Assembly (NCBI GenBank): GCA_002371115.1
Contig: DFFY01000055.1
Coordinates: 1-9,383, forward strand
DNA from: Bacteroidales bacterium UBA3764
GTDB taxonomy: Bacteria; Bacteroidota; Bacteroidia; Bacteroidales; UBA932
Direction of reading: 5' to 3'
DNA length: 9,383 nucleotides
The position numbers were made by a program, and so were the translations under genes. Shown here one piece after another: positions 1-6,454 of this stretch; position 1 is the stretch's first letter; each line of letters opens with the position of its first letter. Below the pieces are notes generated by a model. That model was not told the DNA's origin. It saw only the letters and a list, made by a program, of their open reading frames with translations, and ran no database searches.

Positions 1-2
1 AA

Positions 3-500
3 CTCGCACTCAAAGACATTCGATTTGAGGCTGAGGGCCAGTTTATCGTTGAGGAGTATGAGGGAGGGTATAAAATCTACAAAGATCCCGCCTCCGGTTA
101 TTGGGTAGCCAATGGATATAATGTAAAAATTGCGCCCATGAAGGTGGACGGCCGTTATTTTGTGATTGAACAGAAAAAAGATTCGGAAGGAAATCCAAAG
201 ACATGCCTTCATGCCGGACTTCGGAATTTCATCCTTGCCGAAGATATGGTTTTGTTTGACGACGCCATTGTCCAGCGGAACAGTTATGGCGACTGCCTTC
301 TTAACTGGAACTGGCAGGCGCTGTATATCGATGGCAACCAATTCTTCAAAGACATCCGCTGCATGCGCAGCGACCGTGGTTCATATTATGTCATTGAAGT
401 CACGGAAGGACAGTTTGCCTTGGTATCCAGGGGCTTCCGCCAAGTGGGCGGTATCTATGGATCGGCCAAGGAGGCCCTTGCTGCCTGGGATAATCAATGA
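3..500 (+). CDS. 3' end of an unrecognised protein gene, start lies off the window
   Basis: The reading frame is open from the first complete codon at position 3 to the TGA at 498-500, giving 165 residues. The ATG at 138 is internal: the frame continues upstream of it with the same style of sequence, so the gene probably begins before the window. I do not recognise the family. The visible protein is rich in aromatic and charged residues and looks like loosely repeated beta-strand units: EGQF occurs near both ends, and similar cores (GRYFVIE, GSYYVIEV, GGYKIY, GGIY) recur. This resembles WG-repeat or other short beta-repeat proteins, but no diagnostic motif is present. No membrane segment is seen in this part. 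The gene converges on tRNA-Arg and most likely ends at the hairpin at 575-609. I am sure it is coding, not what it does. Confidence 0.75.
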   Translation, partial: LALKDIRFEAEGQFIVEEYEGGYKIYKDPASGYWVANGYNVKIAPMKVDGRYFVIEQKKDSEGNPKTCLHAGLRNFILAEDMVLFDDAIVQRNSYGDCLLNWNWQALYIDGNQFFKDIRCMRSDRGSYYVIEVTEGQFALVSRGFRQVGGIYGSAKEALAAWDNQ

Positions 501-574
501 ATACTACAACATGAAACAGCTGTTAATGATGTCCAAGAAAGGTATATGTGCAATTCATTGGGACATTTTATATG

Positions 575-609
575 AAAAACCCCTCTGAGATGCTCTCAAA
601 GGGGTTTTT
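575..609. terminator. Bidirectional hairpin terminator between converging genes
   Basis: Bases 575-590 pair with 594-609 around a three-base TGC loop. The stem is 16 positions long with a single C/A mismatch (585/599). It starts with five A and ends with five T, so either strand gives a GC-containing stem followed by a U-run. It can end the plus-strand gene finishing at 500 and the minus-strand rplS/tRNA-Arg transcript, whose tRNA ends at 613. Confidence 0.85.
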
Positions 610-612
610 CTG

Positions 613-686
613 TGACTCCAACAGGACTCAAACCTGTAACCTTTTGATCCGTAGTCAAATGCTCTATTCAATTGAGCTATGGAGCC
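613..686 (-). tRNA. tRNA-Arg (anticodon ACG)
   Basis: Read on the minus strand, this 74-base segment folds into a complete cloverleaf. The acceptor arm pairs GGCTCCA with TGGAGTC (one G-T pair), with discriminator A. The D stem is GCTC/GAGC. The anticodon stem TTTGA/TCAAA encloses the loop CTACGGA, which gives anticodon ACG. The T stem is ACAGG/CCTGT. CCA is not encoded. ACG, deaminated to ICG, reads the CGU/CGC/CGA arginine codons. It lies 27 bases after rplS with no promoter of its own visible, so it is probably cut out of the rplS transcript. A small GGCC-TAAA-GGCC hairpin (696-707) sits between the two. Confidence 0.93.
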
Positions 687-713
687 ATTTCGGAGGGCCT
701 TTAGGCCGCTTCC

Positions 714-1082
714 TTATTTTTCAGCAGTGTAAACTTTCTCGCGGATGCGGGCCTTTTTACCGGTAAGGTCACGGAGGTAGAAGATACGTGCGCGACGCAC
801 TTTACCATATTTGTTGACCTCGATGCTGTCAATGAACGGAGACTGGAAAGGGAAAATTCTTTCTACTCCCACGCCACTGGCGATTTTGCGGACGGTGAAA
901 GTTTTGGTGAACGGATCCATACCACTGATCTGGATAACGACACCGCGGAACTTCTGGAGTCTTTCCTTATCACCTTCCTTGATTCTGTAGGTAACGGTGA
1001 TGGTATCACCGGCCTTGAACTCCGGATAGGAGGCTGCTTTCTCGTTATTGAAAGCCTGCTCTGCAATTTTAATCAAATCCAT
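714..1082 (-). CDS. rplS: 50S ribosomal protein L19
   Basis: This 122-residue protein matches L19, which sits at the interface of the large and small ribosomal subunits. The C-terminal half carries the family signature, with GKVRRARIFYLRDLTGKKA around residues 93-111. The middle has the usual beta-rich RFRG-like core (KFRGVVIQISG, residues 44-54). L19 is usually about 115 residues, so the length fits. I chose the ATG at 1080-1082 because the MDLIKIAEQAF start resembles L19 N termini; the frame stays open to 1127, but that extension (MSGAKPQCC...) is unlike the family. A good promoter lies at 1153-1183, so the gene is expressed independently of dnaJ upstream. It probably shares its transcript with tRNA-Arg downstream. 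Confidence 0.96.
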   Translation of the reverse strand: MDLIKIAEQAFNNEKAASYPEFKAGDTITVTYRIKEGDKERLQKFRGVVIQISGMDPFTKTFTVRKIASGVGVERIFPFQSPFIDSIEVNKYGKVRRARIFYLRDLTGKKARIREKVYTAEK

Positions 1083-1152
1083 AATTTCTATTCTCTTTAA
1101 GCAACATTGCGGTTTGGCTCCTGACAAGAGGTTGCGTTTTGTTTTGGGACTG

Positions 1153-1183
1153 CAAAGGTACTAAATATTTGCAAACATCCAAA
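1153..1183 (-). promoter_or_regulatory. Bacteroidota-type promoter for rplS
   Basis: On the minus strand TTTG (1180-1183) and TACCTTTG (1153-1160) are separated by exactly 19 bases, matching the -33/-7 consensus of the Bacteroidota primary sigma factor. Transcription would start near 1147, leaving a leader of roughly 60 bases before the rplS ATG. It lies in the gap between dnaJ and rplS. Confidence 0.8.
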
Positions 1184-1199
1184 ACTTTTTAAGAAAAAA

Positions 1200-2390
1200 T
1201 TAGAAAATATTCTTCACTTTGTCAAAGGTGGCTTTGTCTTCGCGGGAGAGATCCGGCGTGAAGCTATTGCTGCTGCGCATTTGCTCCAGTGCTTCTTTCT
1301 CGCTGCGGGAAAGTTTGCGGGGCACCCAAACCAGGAACTTGACGTATAGGTCTCCGGTGCCGCGGCCGTAGCCCTGTACGCTGGGCAGTCCCTTTCCACG
1401 CAATTTAACCACGGTGCCGGACTGGGTTCCGGGTTCCACTTTCACTTTATAGCTACCGTCCAGGCAGGGGATTGAGACCTCGCAGCCCAGCATGGCATCC
1501 ATGACGGAAATCACACGGGTGAAAAAGAGGTTGTTGCCATCCCGCTGCAACTGCGGATGCTGCACTTCATTAATAACAACCAGCAGGTCGCCGTTTACCC
1601 CGCCGTGCGGAGCGGCATGACCTTCTCCTCGGATGGTGATTTGCATCCCATTTTCCACGCCGGCAGGAATGTGGACTTTGACGATTTCTCGGCGACGCTC
1701 CAGGCCGGTTCCGTTACAGCGCCGGCAGGGATTGGTAATGATTATCCCTTCTCCCTGGCACTGAGGGCATGCACCGATGGTGTAGGTCATGCCAAAGATG
1801 CCGCGTGCCTGTTGGCGTACACGGCCCTGGCCACCGCAGGTGGGACAGGTTTTGATGTCAGAACTGTTCTTGGCACCTTTCCCGCCGCAGTCCGGGCAGG
1901 GACGGGCACGTTCCAGCGAGATTTCCTTGTCACAGCCATTGGCGATTTCCTCCAGCGTAAGTTTGACGCTGGTGCGGATATCTCGTCCGCGCAGGGTGCG
2001 CGGCTGACTGTCTCCACCGCCGAATCCGCCAAAACCACCGCCGCCGAATCCGCCGAAGTCGAAGCCGAAACTGCCGCCGAAGATATTGCGCAGGAAGTCG
2101 TTGATGTCCATGCCGCCAAAGTCGAATCCGCCGGCGCCACCGCCCATCTGATCGGCTGCAAAGCCGTATTGGTCATATTTGGCGCGCTTGTCCGGGTCGC
2201 TCAGGATGGAATAGGCCTCGGCCGCTTCCTTGAAATTGTCTTCTGCGGCCTTTTTCTCCGCATCCGTTCCGTTTACCCAACGGTCCGGGTGCCATTTGAG
2301 GGCCAGCTTCCGGTAGGCCGACTTGATTTCGTCGGCCGAAGCGGTTTTGGCTACGCCCAATACTTCATAGTAGTCTCTTTTGTTTGCCAT
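1200..2390 (-). CDS. dnaJ: Molecular chaperone DnaJ (Hsp40, type I)
   Basis: DnaJ delivers unfolded clients to DnaK in the cytoplasm and stimulates its ATPase. All type I regions are present in this 396-residue protein. The J domain (residues about 5-75) has the essential HPD at 34-36. A Gly/Phe-rich linker follows (about 82-126). Four zinc-binding CxxCxGxG repeats start at residues 165, 182, 208 and 222. The C-terminal client-binding domains begin near residue 235. After HPD there is a longer stretch (RWVNGTDAEKKAAEDN) than in E. coli DnaJ. The ATG at 2388-2390 lies four bases after the grpE stop, so the two genes are co-transcribed and probably translationally coupled. No strong terminator is visible between its stop and the rplS promoter. 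Confidence 0.98.
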   Translation of the reverse strand: MANKRDYYEVLGVAKTASADEIKSAYRKLALKWHPDRWVNGTDAEKKAAEDNFKEAAEAYSILSDPDKRAKYDQYGFAADQMGGGAGGFDFGGMDINDFLRNIFGGSFGFDFGGFGGGGFGGFGGGDSQPRTLRGRDIRTSVKLTLEEIANGCDKEISLERARPCPDCGGKGAKNSSDIKTCPTCGGQGRVRQQARGIFGMTYTIGACPQCQGEGIIITNPCRRCNGTGLERRREIVKVHIPAGVENGMQITIRGEGHAAPHGGVNGDLLVVINEVQHPQLQRDGNNLFFTRVISVMDAMLGCEVSIPCLDGSYKVKVEPGTQSGTVVKLRGKGLPSVQGYGRGTGDLYVKFLVWVPRKLSRSEKEALEQMRSSNSFTPDLSREDKATFDKVKNIF

Positions 2391-2394
2391 AGCG

Positions 2395-2973
2395 TTATGC
2401 TCCTACAACCACTTTTGCATAGCGGAGAACCTTCCCGCCCAGGGTATATCCGGTTTGGACCACGTCAATCACCTTGCCTTTCTGCTCCTCCGACGGGGCG
2501 GGGAAGGTGGTGACAGCCTCGTGCAGCTCCGTGTCAAAGTCTGCGCCTTTGGCCTCGATGCGTTCCAGCCCCTTTCCCTTCAGATAGCTGGTAAGCTTGC
2601 CAAAAATCATCCGGGTGCCTTCCTTGGCGGCCTCGCTGTCCGTGCTCTTCTCCAGATTGGCCAGGGCAATCTCGCAGTCGTCCAAAATGGGAAGGAGTCC
2701 TTTGATGGTATCGGCCGATGCACTGCTGACAAGCGCAAGCTTTTCTTCTGCCGTACGACGGCGGAAGGTGTCAAACTCTGCCATCAGGCGCAGGTAGTCG
2801 GCCTTGGCGGCATCGGCCTTTTTCTGTACTTCTTCCGTCTTTTTGCCAGCCTCTTCCGTTGCGGCCTTCGCTTCTTCCAATTGCTCGTTCAGGCCCTCCA
2901 GACGGGCCTCTAAGGCTGCCAACTTCTTTCCGTCAGCTCCTTCGGTTATATCTTTCTTCTTTTTCTCTGCCAT
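2395..2973 (-). CDS. grpE: Nucleotide exchange factor GrpE
   Basis: GrpE releases ADP from DnaK, completing the DnaK-DnaJ-GrpE folding cycle. The 192-residue product has the expected layout: a charged, Lys/Glu-rich N terminus, a long heptad-like helix (about residues 17-80) that forms the dimer stalk, then LLPILDDCEIAL (93-104), DTELHEAV (147-154) and the terminal GYTLGGKVLRYAKVVVG beta-domain motif (175-191). The ATG at 2971-2973 starts 41 bases inside the end of the upstream HNH gene, and dnaJ follows after four bases. The order is therefore HNH-grpE-dnaJ, apparently one operon. No Shine-Dalgarno site precedes the start, as is usual in Bacteroidota. dnaK is not nearby. Confidence 0.97.
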   Translation of the reverse strand: MAEKKKKDITEGADGKKLAALEARLEGLNEQLEEAKAATEEAGKKTEEVQKKADAAKADYLRLMAEFDTFRRRTAEEKLALVSSASADTIKGLLPILDDCEIALANLEKSTDSEAAKEGTRMIFGKLTSYLKGKGLERIEAKGADFDTELHEAVTTFPAPSEEQKGKVIDVVQTGYTLGGKVLRYAKVVVGA

Positions 2974-3403
2974 AATGGATATGTATTTCGGCAGAAAGGT
3001 TTATCAAAATGCTTGCCAGCCCGTTTTCTTCTGCCAAACTGTCAGTATCTTCTTCATCATCCCAGTCGGTGTCCCAGTTTTCTTTGGTGTACGGGTCCAG
3101 CAGCTCTGCTTTTTCCCAGTCCATTTTCCCTTGTTCCGCCAGGGTGTTGACGCGGTTGCTGTAACGCCGGCGTTCCTTGGCGCTCATGCTGTCCAGGAAT
3201 TCTTCCAGTGAACGGTCTGCTTTGGTGGCGTTGCAATGCGGGCAGGAGCACACTTTGTTCTCCATGCCGTTGCCGCCGCCCAGGCTCAGGGGCGTAATGT
3301 GATCTACTTCCATTCCTTCCGCCGTGACGGGGTGCCCGCAGTAAACGCAGTGTCCGGTTGCTTCTTCCCAAAGCAGTTGCCGGTTTGTCTTTTGTCTTTT
3401 CAT
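2933..3403 (-). CDS. Small HNH endonuclease-family protein overlapping grpE
   Basis: The 156-residue protein carries a zinc-ribbon HNH fold of the McrA/phage-homing type. Paired cysteines are at C19/C22 and C54/C57. The catalytic-type DH is at 34-35 in EVDHITPLSLGGG, the asparagine is at 49, and NATKADR follows at 58-64. These are the residues expected of a metal-dependent nuclease. The rest is an arginine/lysine-rich helix (about 75-104), a strongly acidic stretch (WDTDWDDEEDTD, 110-121) and a basic tail, none of which I recognise. I chose the ATG at 3401-3403; the frame is open to 3622, but that extension would run through the rpmE terminator and into rpmE. The last 41 bases overlap the start of grpE in another frame. 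The target is unknown; a role in DNA repair, restriction or mobile-element biology is possible. Confidence 0.85.
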   Translation of the reverse strand: MKRQKTNRQLLWEEATGHCVYCGHPVTAEGMEVDHITPLSLGGGNGMENKVCSCPHCNATKADRSLEEFLDSMSAKERRRYSNRVNTLAEQGKMDWEKAELLDPYTKENWDTDWDDEEDTDSLAEENGLASILINLSAEIHIHYGREKEERYNRRS

Positions 3404-3421
3404 AACGTTGCCTTTTAAAAT

Positions 3422-3476
3422 TTTTGGCAAGTTACATCCGTCGTGCCCGATTTCCATATTTTGGCAAGCCTTGCCA
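3422..3476 (-). promoter_or_regulatory. Repeat-flanked candidate promoter/operator for HNH-grpE-dnaJ
   Basis: TTTTGGCAAG occurs twice (3422-3431 and 3459-3468), 37 bases apart. The second copy is part of a palindrome, TGGCAAG-C-CTTGCCA (3462-3476). Between and overlapping the repeats, the minus strand has TATG (3455-3458), 20 bases, then TAACTTGC (3427-3434). This is a weak fit to the Bacteroidota promoter, with one mismatch in each box. The repeats would overlap the -7 box and lie just upstream of the -33 box, as expected for a repressor or activator site. It is not the CIRCE heat-shock element. The promoter assignment is tentative; the repeats are directly visible. Confidence 0.4.
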
Positions 3477-3518
3477 GAATTTGGAGAATAGCGAAAAAAT
3501 GTTATAGGGGGAGAAGGG

Positions 3519-3552
3519 AAAAAACAACCGGTCTCCCGCTGCGGGAAACCGG
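3519..3552 (-). terminator. Rho-independent terminator of rpmE
   Basis: On the minus strand, 3542-3552 and 3528-3538 form an 11-bp stem (one G-T pair) with a CAG loop. It is followed by TTGTTTTTT. It begins 26 bases after the rpmE stop and separates rpmE from the HNH gene. Confidence 0.9.
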
Positions 3553-3578
3553 CTGCTGAACCTTGTGGCTGCAAAAAC

Positions 3579-3830
3579 TTATTTTTTGCGGCTCTTGTAT
3601 CTCTGATAGAACATATCCACACGACCGGCGGTGTCCACCAGCTTCACCTTGCCCGTGTAGAACGGGTGGGAAGTGTTGGAAATTTCCAGCTTCACCAGCG
3701 GGTATTCTACGCCTTCCACAGTGAGAGTCTCCTTGGAAGGAGCGCAACTGCGGGTGACGAAGACGGTGTCATTGGACATATCCTTGAAAGCTACAAGACG
3801 GTAGGTTTCGGGATGAATTCCTTTCTTCAT
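3579..3830 (-). CDS. rpmE: 50S ribosomal protein L31, type B
   Basis: The 83-residue protein begins MKKGIHPETY and contains FVTRSCA, the ISNTSHPFYTGK core (residues 50-61) and the GRVDMFYQRYK tail typical of L31. It is the longer type B form: only one cysteine (C29) is present, so the zinc-binding cysteine set of type A L31 is absent. In many bacteria type B replaces type A under zinc limitation; in Bacteroidota it is commonly the normal copy, and no zinc-uptake regulator site is evident here. The gene is a single transcription unit, with a good promoter at 3869-3900 and a strong terminator at 3519-3552. Confidence 0.97.
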   Translation of the reverse strand: MKKGIHPETYRLVAFKDMSNDTVFVTRSCAPSKETLTVEGVEYPLVKLEISNTSHPFYTGKVKLVDTAGRVDMFYQRYKSRKK

Positions 3831-3868
3831 TTTACGTAAAAACTTAAATTGTTAACAATTTTGGACCG

Positions 3869-3900
3869 CAAAGATAGTAATTCTTGCCGATAACTCCAAA
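3869..3900 (-). promoter_or_regulatory. Bacteroidota-type promoter for rpmE
   Basis: On the minus strand TTTG (3897-3900) is followed after 20 bases by TATCTTTG (3869-3876), a full match to the consensus. The predicted start lies near 3862, about 30 bases ahead of the rpmE ATG. Confidence 0.8.
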
Positions 3901-3906
3901 TCTTTT

Positions 3907-3936
3907 TGAGATTCCCGGCCACGACCGGTCATCTCA
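3907..3936 (-). terminator. Stem-loop spanning the stop codon of the NamZ-like gene, possible terminator
   Basis: TGAGAT (minus strand, beginning with the stop codon TGA at 3934-3936) pairs with ATCTCA. Inside are facing GA/GA mismatches, a CCGG/CCGG stem and a six-base loop. No U-run follows (the next bases are AAAAAG), so it is not a classical terminator. It could stabilise the mRNA end or give weak termination just ahead of the rpmE promoter. Confidence 0.35.
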
Positions 3937-5001
3937 CTTCATCCGATACGGTGCATCGTCATACAGCAAATAGCGCTTGGCCTTGCGTATCCACTTCTGC
4001 TCCTCCAGTTTCACATGCTCCTGCACCACGTCAAAGGAAATCTCTTCCTTGAGGTACGCCTCCAGCACCGGGTCTGCCAGTTTGGTCCAGAAGGCCGGCT
4101 CAAACTCAAAGGCCGAATAGTGCTCACGGAACCAGCGCATCAGGTGCAGCGTGTGCAGCAGGCTGTGGTACGGCTCCCCGGGCAGCAGCATAATCTGGAA
4201 GCCGAAGCAGCGTTCTCCCGCGTATCGGCCCGCAGCCGGCGTAAAGGAACACGGCCGCAGCAACGCTCCTTGCGCCTGGGGCAGTTCCTCCGGGCGGAGC
4301 GGCTTCACAAACGGTGCACCTATATATTCATAGGGCCTTGCCGTGCCAATACCCGGTGTAAGGGTGGTGTTGTTCCACAGGCCGCCGCCGCTGTACAGGT
4401 AAGAGCTGAACAGGCCCGGAATATCGCTCGCCGGCGCAATGGTCCAGGGCATGAGCTGCCGGTTGGCGTCTGTGGCCATGGCCGATATCACGTGGATGGG
4501 GAACTTGGCGCCAATCTCGCTGGCGTACAGGTTAACCAGTTCTCCCAGGGTCAATCCGTGCCGATGTGCCACCTTGGGGACGAACATCTCCCCGGATACC
4601 GCCGGGATGGAGCCTTCCACCACACGGCCGGACGGGTTGATGTGATCCACGATATATAAGGAAGGGGCGTCGTCACCCAGCAGCTTGAGCATTTCCATGA
4701 GCTGCATCACGTCCTTGGTGTAGTTGAAGTACCGCACGCCCACGTCCTGGATTTCCACCACCACGGCATCCAGCTGCGCCAGCTGGTCGCTTTCAAAGAC
4801 GATATGGTTGGTGCCCGGCGTAAGCTCCGCCTCGCGCGGGTTGAACACCGTCACCAGATTGCCGCGCTCACGGAAAATGTCCCACATCCATCGGCCCCGG
4901 CCGGTATCCCAGCAGTTCTGCGTGCAGAAGCAGCCCACCTTTCCTTCCCGGAGCGCCTTGTCCAGCTGGTCCTCCAGCGGCGTAGTTCTGAAACTGAACA
5001 C
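3934..5001 (-). CDS. DUF1343/NamZ-like protein (GH171-type exo-beta-N-acetylmuramidase family), cytoplasmic form
   Basis: Characterised DUF1343 proteins such as NamZ remove N-acetylmuramic acid from the non-reducing end of peptidoglycan fragments. Family blocks seen here are AVVVEIQDVGVRYFNYT (residues 79-95), IVDHINPSGRVVEGS (117-131), VAHRHGLTLGELVNLY (144-159) and a long conserved stretch from GGGLWNNTTLTPGIGTARPY (205-224) to GAPFV. The protein is 355 residues, somewhat short for the family. It has no signal peptide and no lipobox, and the N-terminal part before the EIQDVG block looks abbreviated and divergent. The start is a GTG at 4999-5001 that shares one base with the glmM stop (TAGTG), which implies translational coupling. 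Pairing with an amino-sugar enzyme suggests intracellular recycling of wall fragments. Family membership is firm; the exact substrate is inferred. Confidence 0.87.
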   Translation of the reverse strand: MFSFRTTPLEDQLDKALREGKVGCFCTQNCWDTGRGRWMWDIFRERGNLVTVFNPREAELTPGTNHIVFESDQLAQLDAVVVEIQDVGVRYFNYTKDVMQLMEMLKLLGDDAPSLYIVDHINPSGRVVEGSIPAVSGEMFVPKVAHRHGLTLGELVNLYASEIGAKFPIHVISAMATDANRQLMPWTIAPASDIPGLFSSYLYSGGGLWNNTTLTPGIGTARPYEYIGAPFVKPLRPEELPQAQGALLRPCSFTPAAGRYAGERCFGFQIMLLPGEPYHSLLHTLHLMRWFREHYSAFEFEPAFWTKLADPVLEAYLKEEISFDVVQEHVKLEEQKWIRKAKRYLLYDDAPYRMK

Positions 5002-6413
5002 TATCCTATTATTTTCTGTGCAACCGCAATCACCTCATTGCCAAGGGCTTCCGCGGCTTCCATGGTGGAGGCTTCCGAGTAAATGCGGATGATGGGTTCC
5101 GTGTTGGACTTGCGCAGGTGCACCCAGGTCTTGTCGGCCTCGAAGTTAATCTTCACGCCGTCAATGTCATTGATGTTCTCCTTGGCGTAAATGCGCTTGA
5201 GCTCGCTCAAAATCTTGTCGATAAGCGCCGTGTCGCTGAGCTGGATTTTGTTCTTGGCGATGAAATACTGCGGATAGGTCTTTTTGAGTTCGCTCACCTT
5301 GAGCCCCTTATGGGCCAGGTTGCTCAGGAACAGGGCCACGCCCACCATGGCGTCGCGGCCGGCGTGGATGGCCGGATAGATGACGCCGCCGTTGCCTTCA
5401 CCGCCAATCAGGGCGCCCACCTCGTGCATCTTGGTGGTCACGTTCACTTCACCCACGGCCGAGGCATAATACTTGCCGCCGTGCTTTTCCGTCACGTCGC
5501 GGAGCGCACGCGTGGAGCTCAGGTTGGACACTGTGGCGATGGGCTTGCCTTCCTTCTGGGCAAGCTCGCACAGGTAATCGGCCACGGAAACCAGCGTATA
5601 TTCTTCCACGAAGGGCTCGCCGTTCTCGCAGATGAACGCCAGCCGGTCCACGTCCGGGTCCACGGAAACGCCCAGGTCCGCCTTTTCCTTCACTACGGTC
5701 TGGCACAGGTCCACCAGGTTGGCGGGCAGCGGTTCCGGGTTGTGCGCAAAGTCTCCGGTGGGATTGCAGTTAAGGCCGATGCACTTGACGCCCAGGCGTT
5801 TCAGGAGGCGGGGCATGATGATGCCGCCCACGGAGTTGATGGCGTCCACCACCACCGTGAAGTGCGCCGCCTTGATGGCCTCCACGTCCACGGCCGGCAG
5901 GGCCAGGACGGCGTCCAGGTGCTGGTCTGTGAAGTCTTCTTCCTCGATGGTGCCCAGCTGGTCCACTTCCGCAAAATTGAAGTCCTCCTTCTCTGCGAGG
6001 TCCAGCACGGCCTGGCCTTCCACGGCGGTGAGGAATTCGCCTTGGTCGTTCAGGAGCTTGAGGGCGTTCCACTGGCGCGGGTTGTGGCTGGCGGTAAGGA
6101 TGATGCCGCCGTCGGCCTGGGCAAAGAGCACGGCCATTTCCGTGGTGGGGGTGGAAGCGAAGCCGCATTTGACTACGTCTATGCCGCAGCCAACGAGCGT
6201 TCCCACAACCAGCTGTTCCACCATGTCGCCGCTCATGCGGGCGTCTTTGCCCACCACAATCTTGTAGCGCTCGCCGTTGGGCTGGGGCTTGCGCTGGGGG
6301 AGGGTGGCGGCGTAGGCTGCCGTGAACTTGACGATATCGACAGGCGTAAGGGCGCCGCCGGGGGCACCGCCGATGGTTCCGCGAATGCCGGAAATGGATT
6401 TAATCAGAGTCAT
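5001..6413 (-). CDS. glmM: Phosphoglucosamine mutase (alpha-D-phosphohexomutase family)
   Basis: GlmM converts glucosamine-6-phosphate to glucosamine-1-phosphate in the cytoplasm, supplying UDP-GlcNAc for peptidoglycan and lipid A. The 470-residue protein has all four active-site loops: the phosphoserine loop TASHNP (catalytic Ser109), the magnesium loop DPDVDR (252-257), the sugar-specificity loop GEGNGG (338-343) and the phosphate-binding loop RKSNTEP (434-440). The N terminus SISGIRGTIGG is typical. GEGNGG rather than GEMSGH is what I expect of Bacteroidota members, but it leaves open a phosphomannomutase or mixed specificity. The ATG at 6411-6413 lies just inside the transcript from a promoter at 6438-6469. 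The stop codon overlaps the GTG of the NamZ-like gene, so the two form one unit. Confidence 0.93.
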   Translation of the reverse strand: MTLIKSISGIRGTIGGAPGGALTPVDIVKFTAAYAATLPQRKPQPNGERYKIVVGKDARMSGDMVEQLVVGTLVGCGIDVVKCGFASTPTTEMAVLFAQADGGIILTASHNPRQWNALKLLNDQGEFLTAVEGQAVLDLAEKEDFNFAEVDQLGTIEEEDFTDQHLDAVLALPAVDVEAIKAAHFTVVVDAINSVGGIIMPRLLKRLGVKCIGLNCNPTGDFAHNPEPLPANLVDLCQTVVKEKADLGVSVDPDVDRLAFICENGEPFVEEYTLVSVADYLCELAQKEGKPIATVSNLSSTRALRDVTEKHGGKYYASAVGEVNVTTKMHEVGALIGGEGNGGVIYPAIHAGRDAMVGVALFLSNLAHKGLKVSELKKTYPQYFIAKNKIQLSDTALIDKILSELKRIYAKENINDIDGVKINFEADKTWVHLRKSNTEPIIRIYSEASTMEAAEALGNEVIAVAQKIIG

Positions 6414-6423
6414 TTTCAGGTTG

Positions 6424-6454
6424 TTTGTTTAATCATGCAAAGTTAGTAACTTTG
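6424..6454 (+). promoter_or_regulatory. Promoter for the DMT-family gene, overlapping the divergent promoter
   Basis: TTTG (6424-6427) and TAACTTTG (6447-6454) are separated by 19 bases, a full consensus match. The -7 box and the opposing -7 box together form the perfect palindrome CAAAGTTAGTAACTTTG (6438-6454). The predicted start near 6461 leaves about 15 bases before the ATG. Confidence 0.8.

Noticed and set aside
1557..2513. A 318-codon plus-strand frame opposite dnaJ and the start of the grpE region
   Set aside because: It shadows a fully conserved dnaJ and has the Ala/Val-rich composition expected of the complement of Gly- and zinc-motif-rich sequence. No promoter or recognisable domain.
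3404..3622. N-terminal extension of the HNH protein to 3622
   Set aside because: It would cross the rpmE terminator and overlap the end of rpmE, and the added residues are unlike an HNH protein. The start at 3403 gives a compact domain.
5118..6446. A 442-codon plus-strand frame opposite glmM
   Set aside because: It is the antisense shadow of glmM, whose four active-site loops are all intact. The antisense protein is an implausible His/Val/Gly-rich sequence, a normal by-product of G+C-rich codon use.
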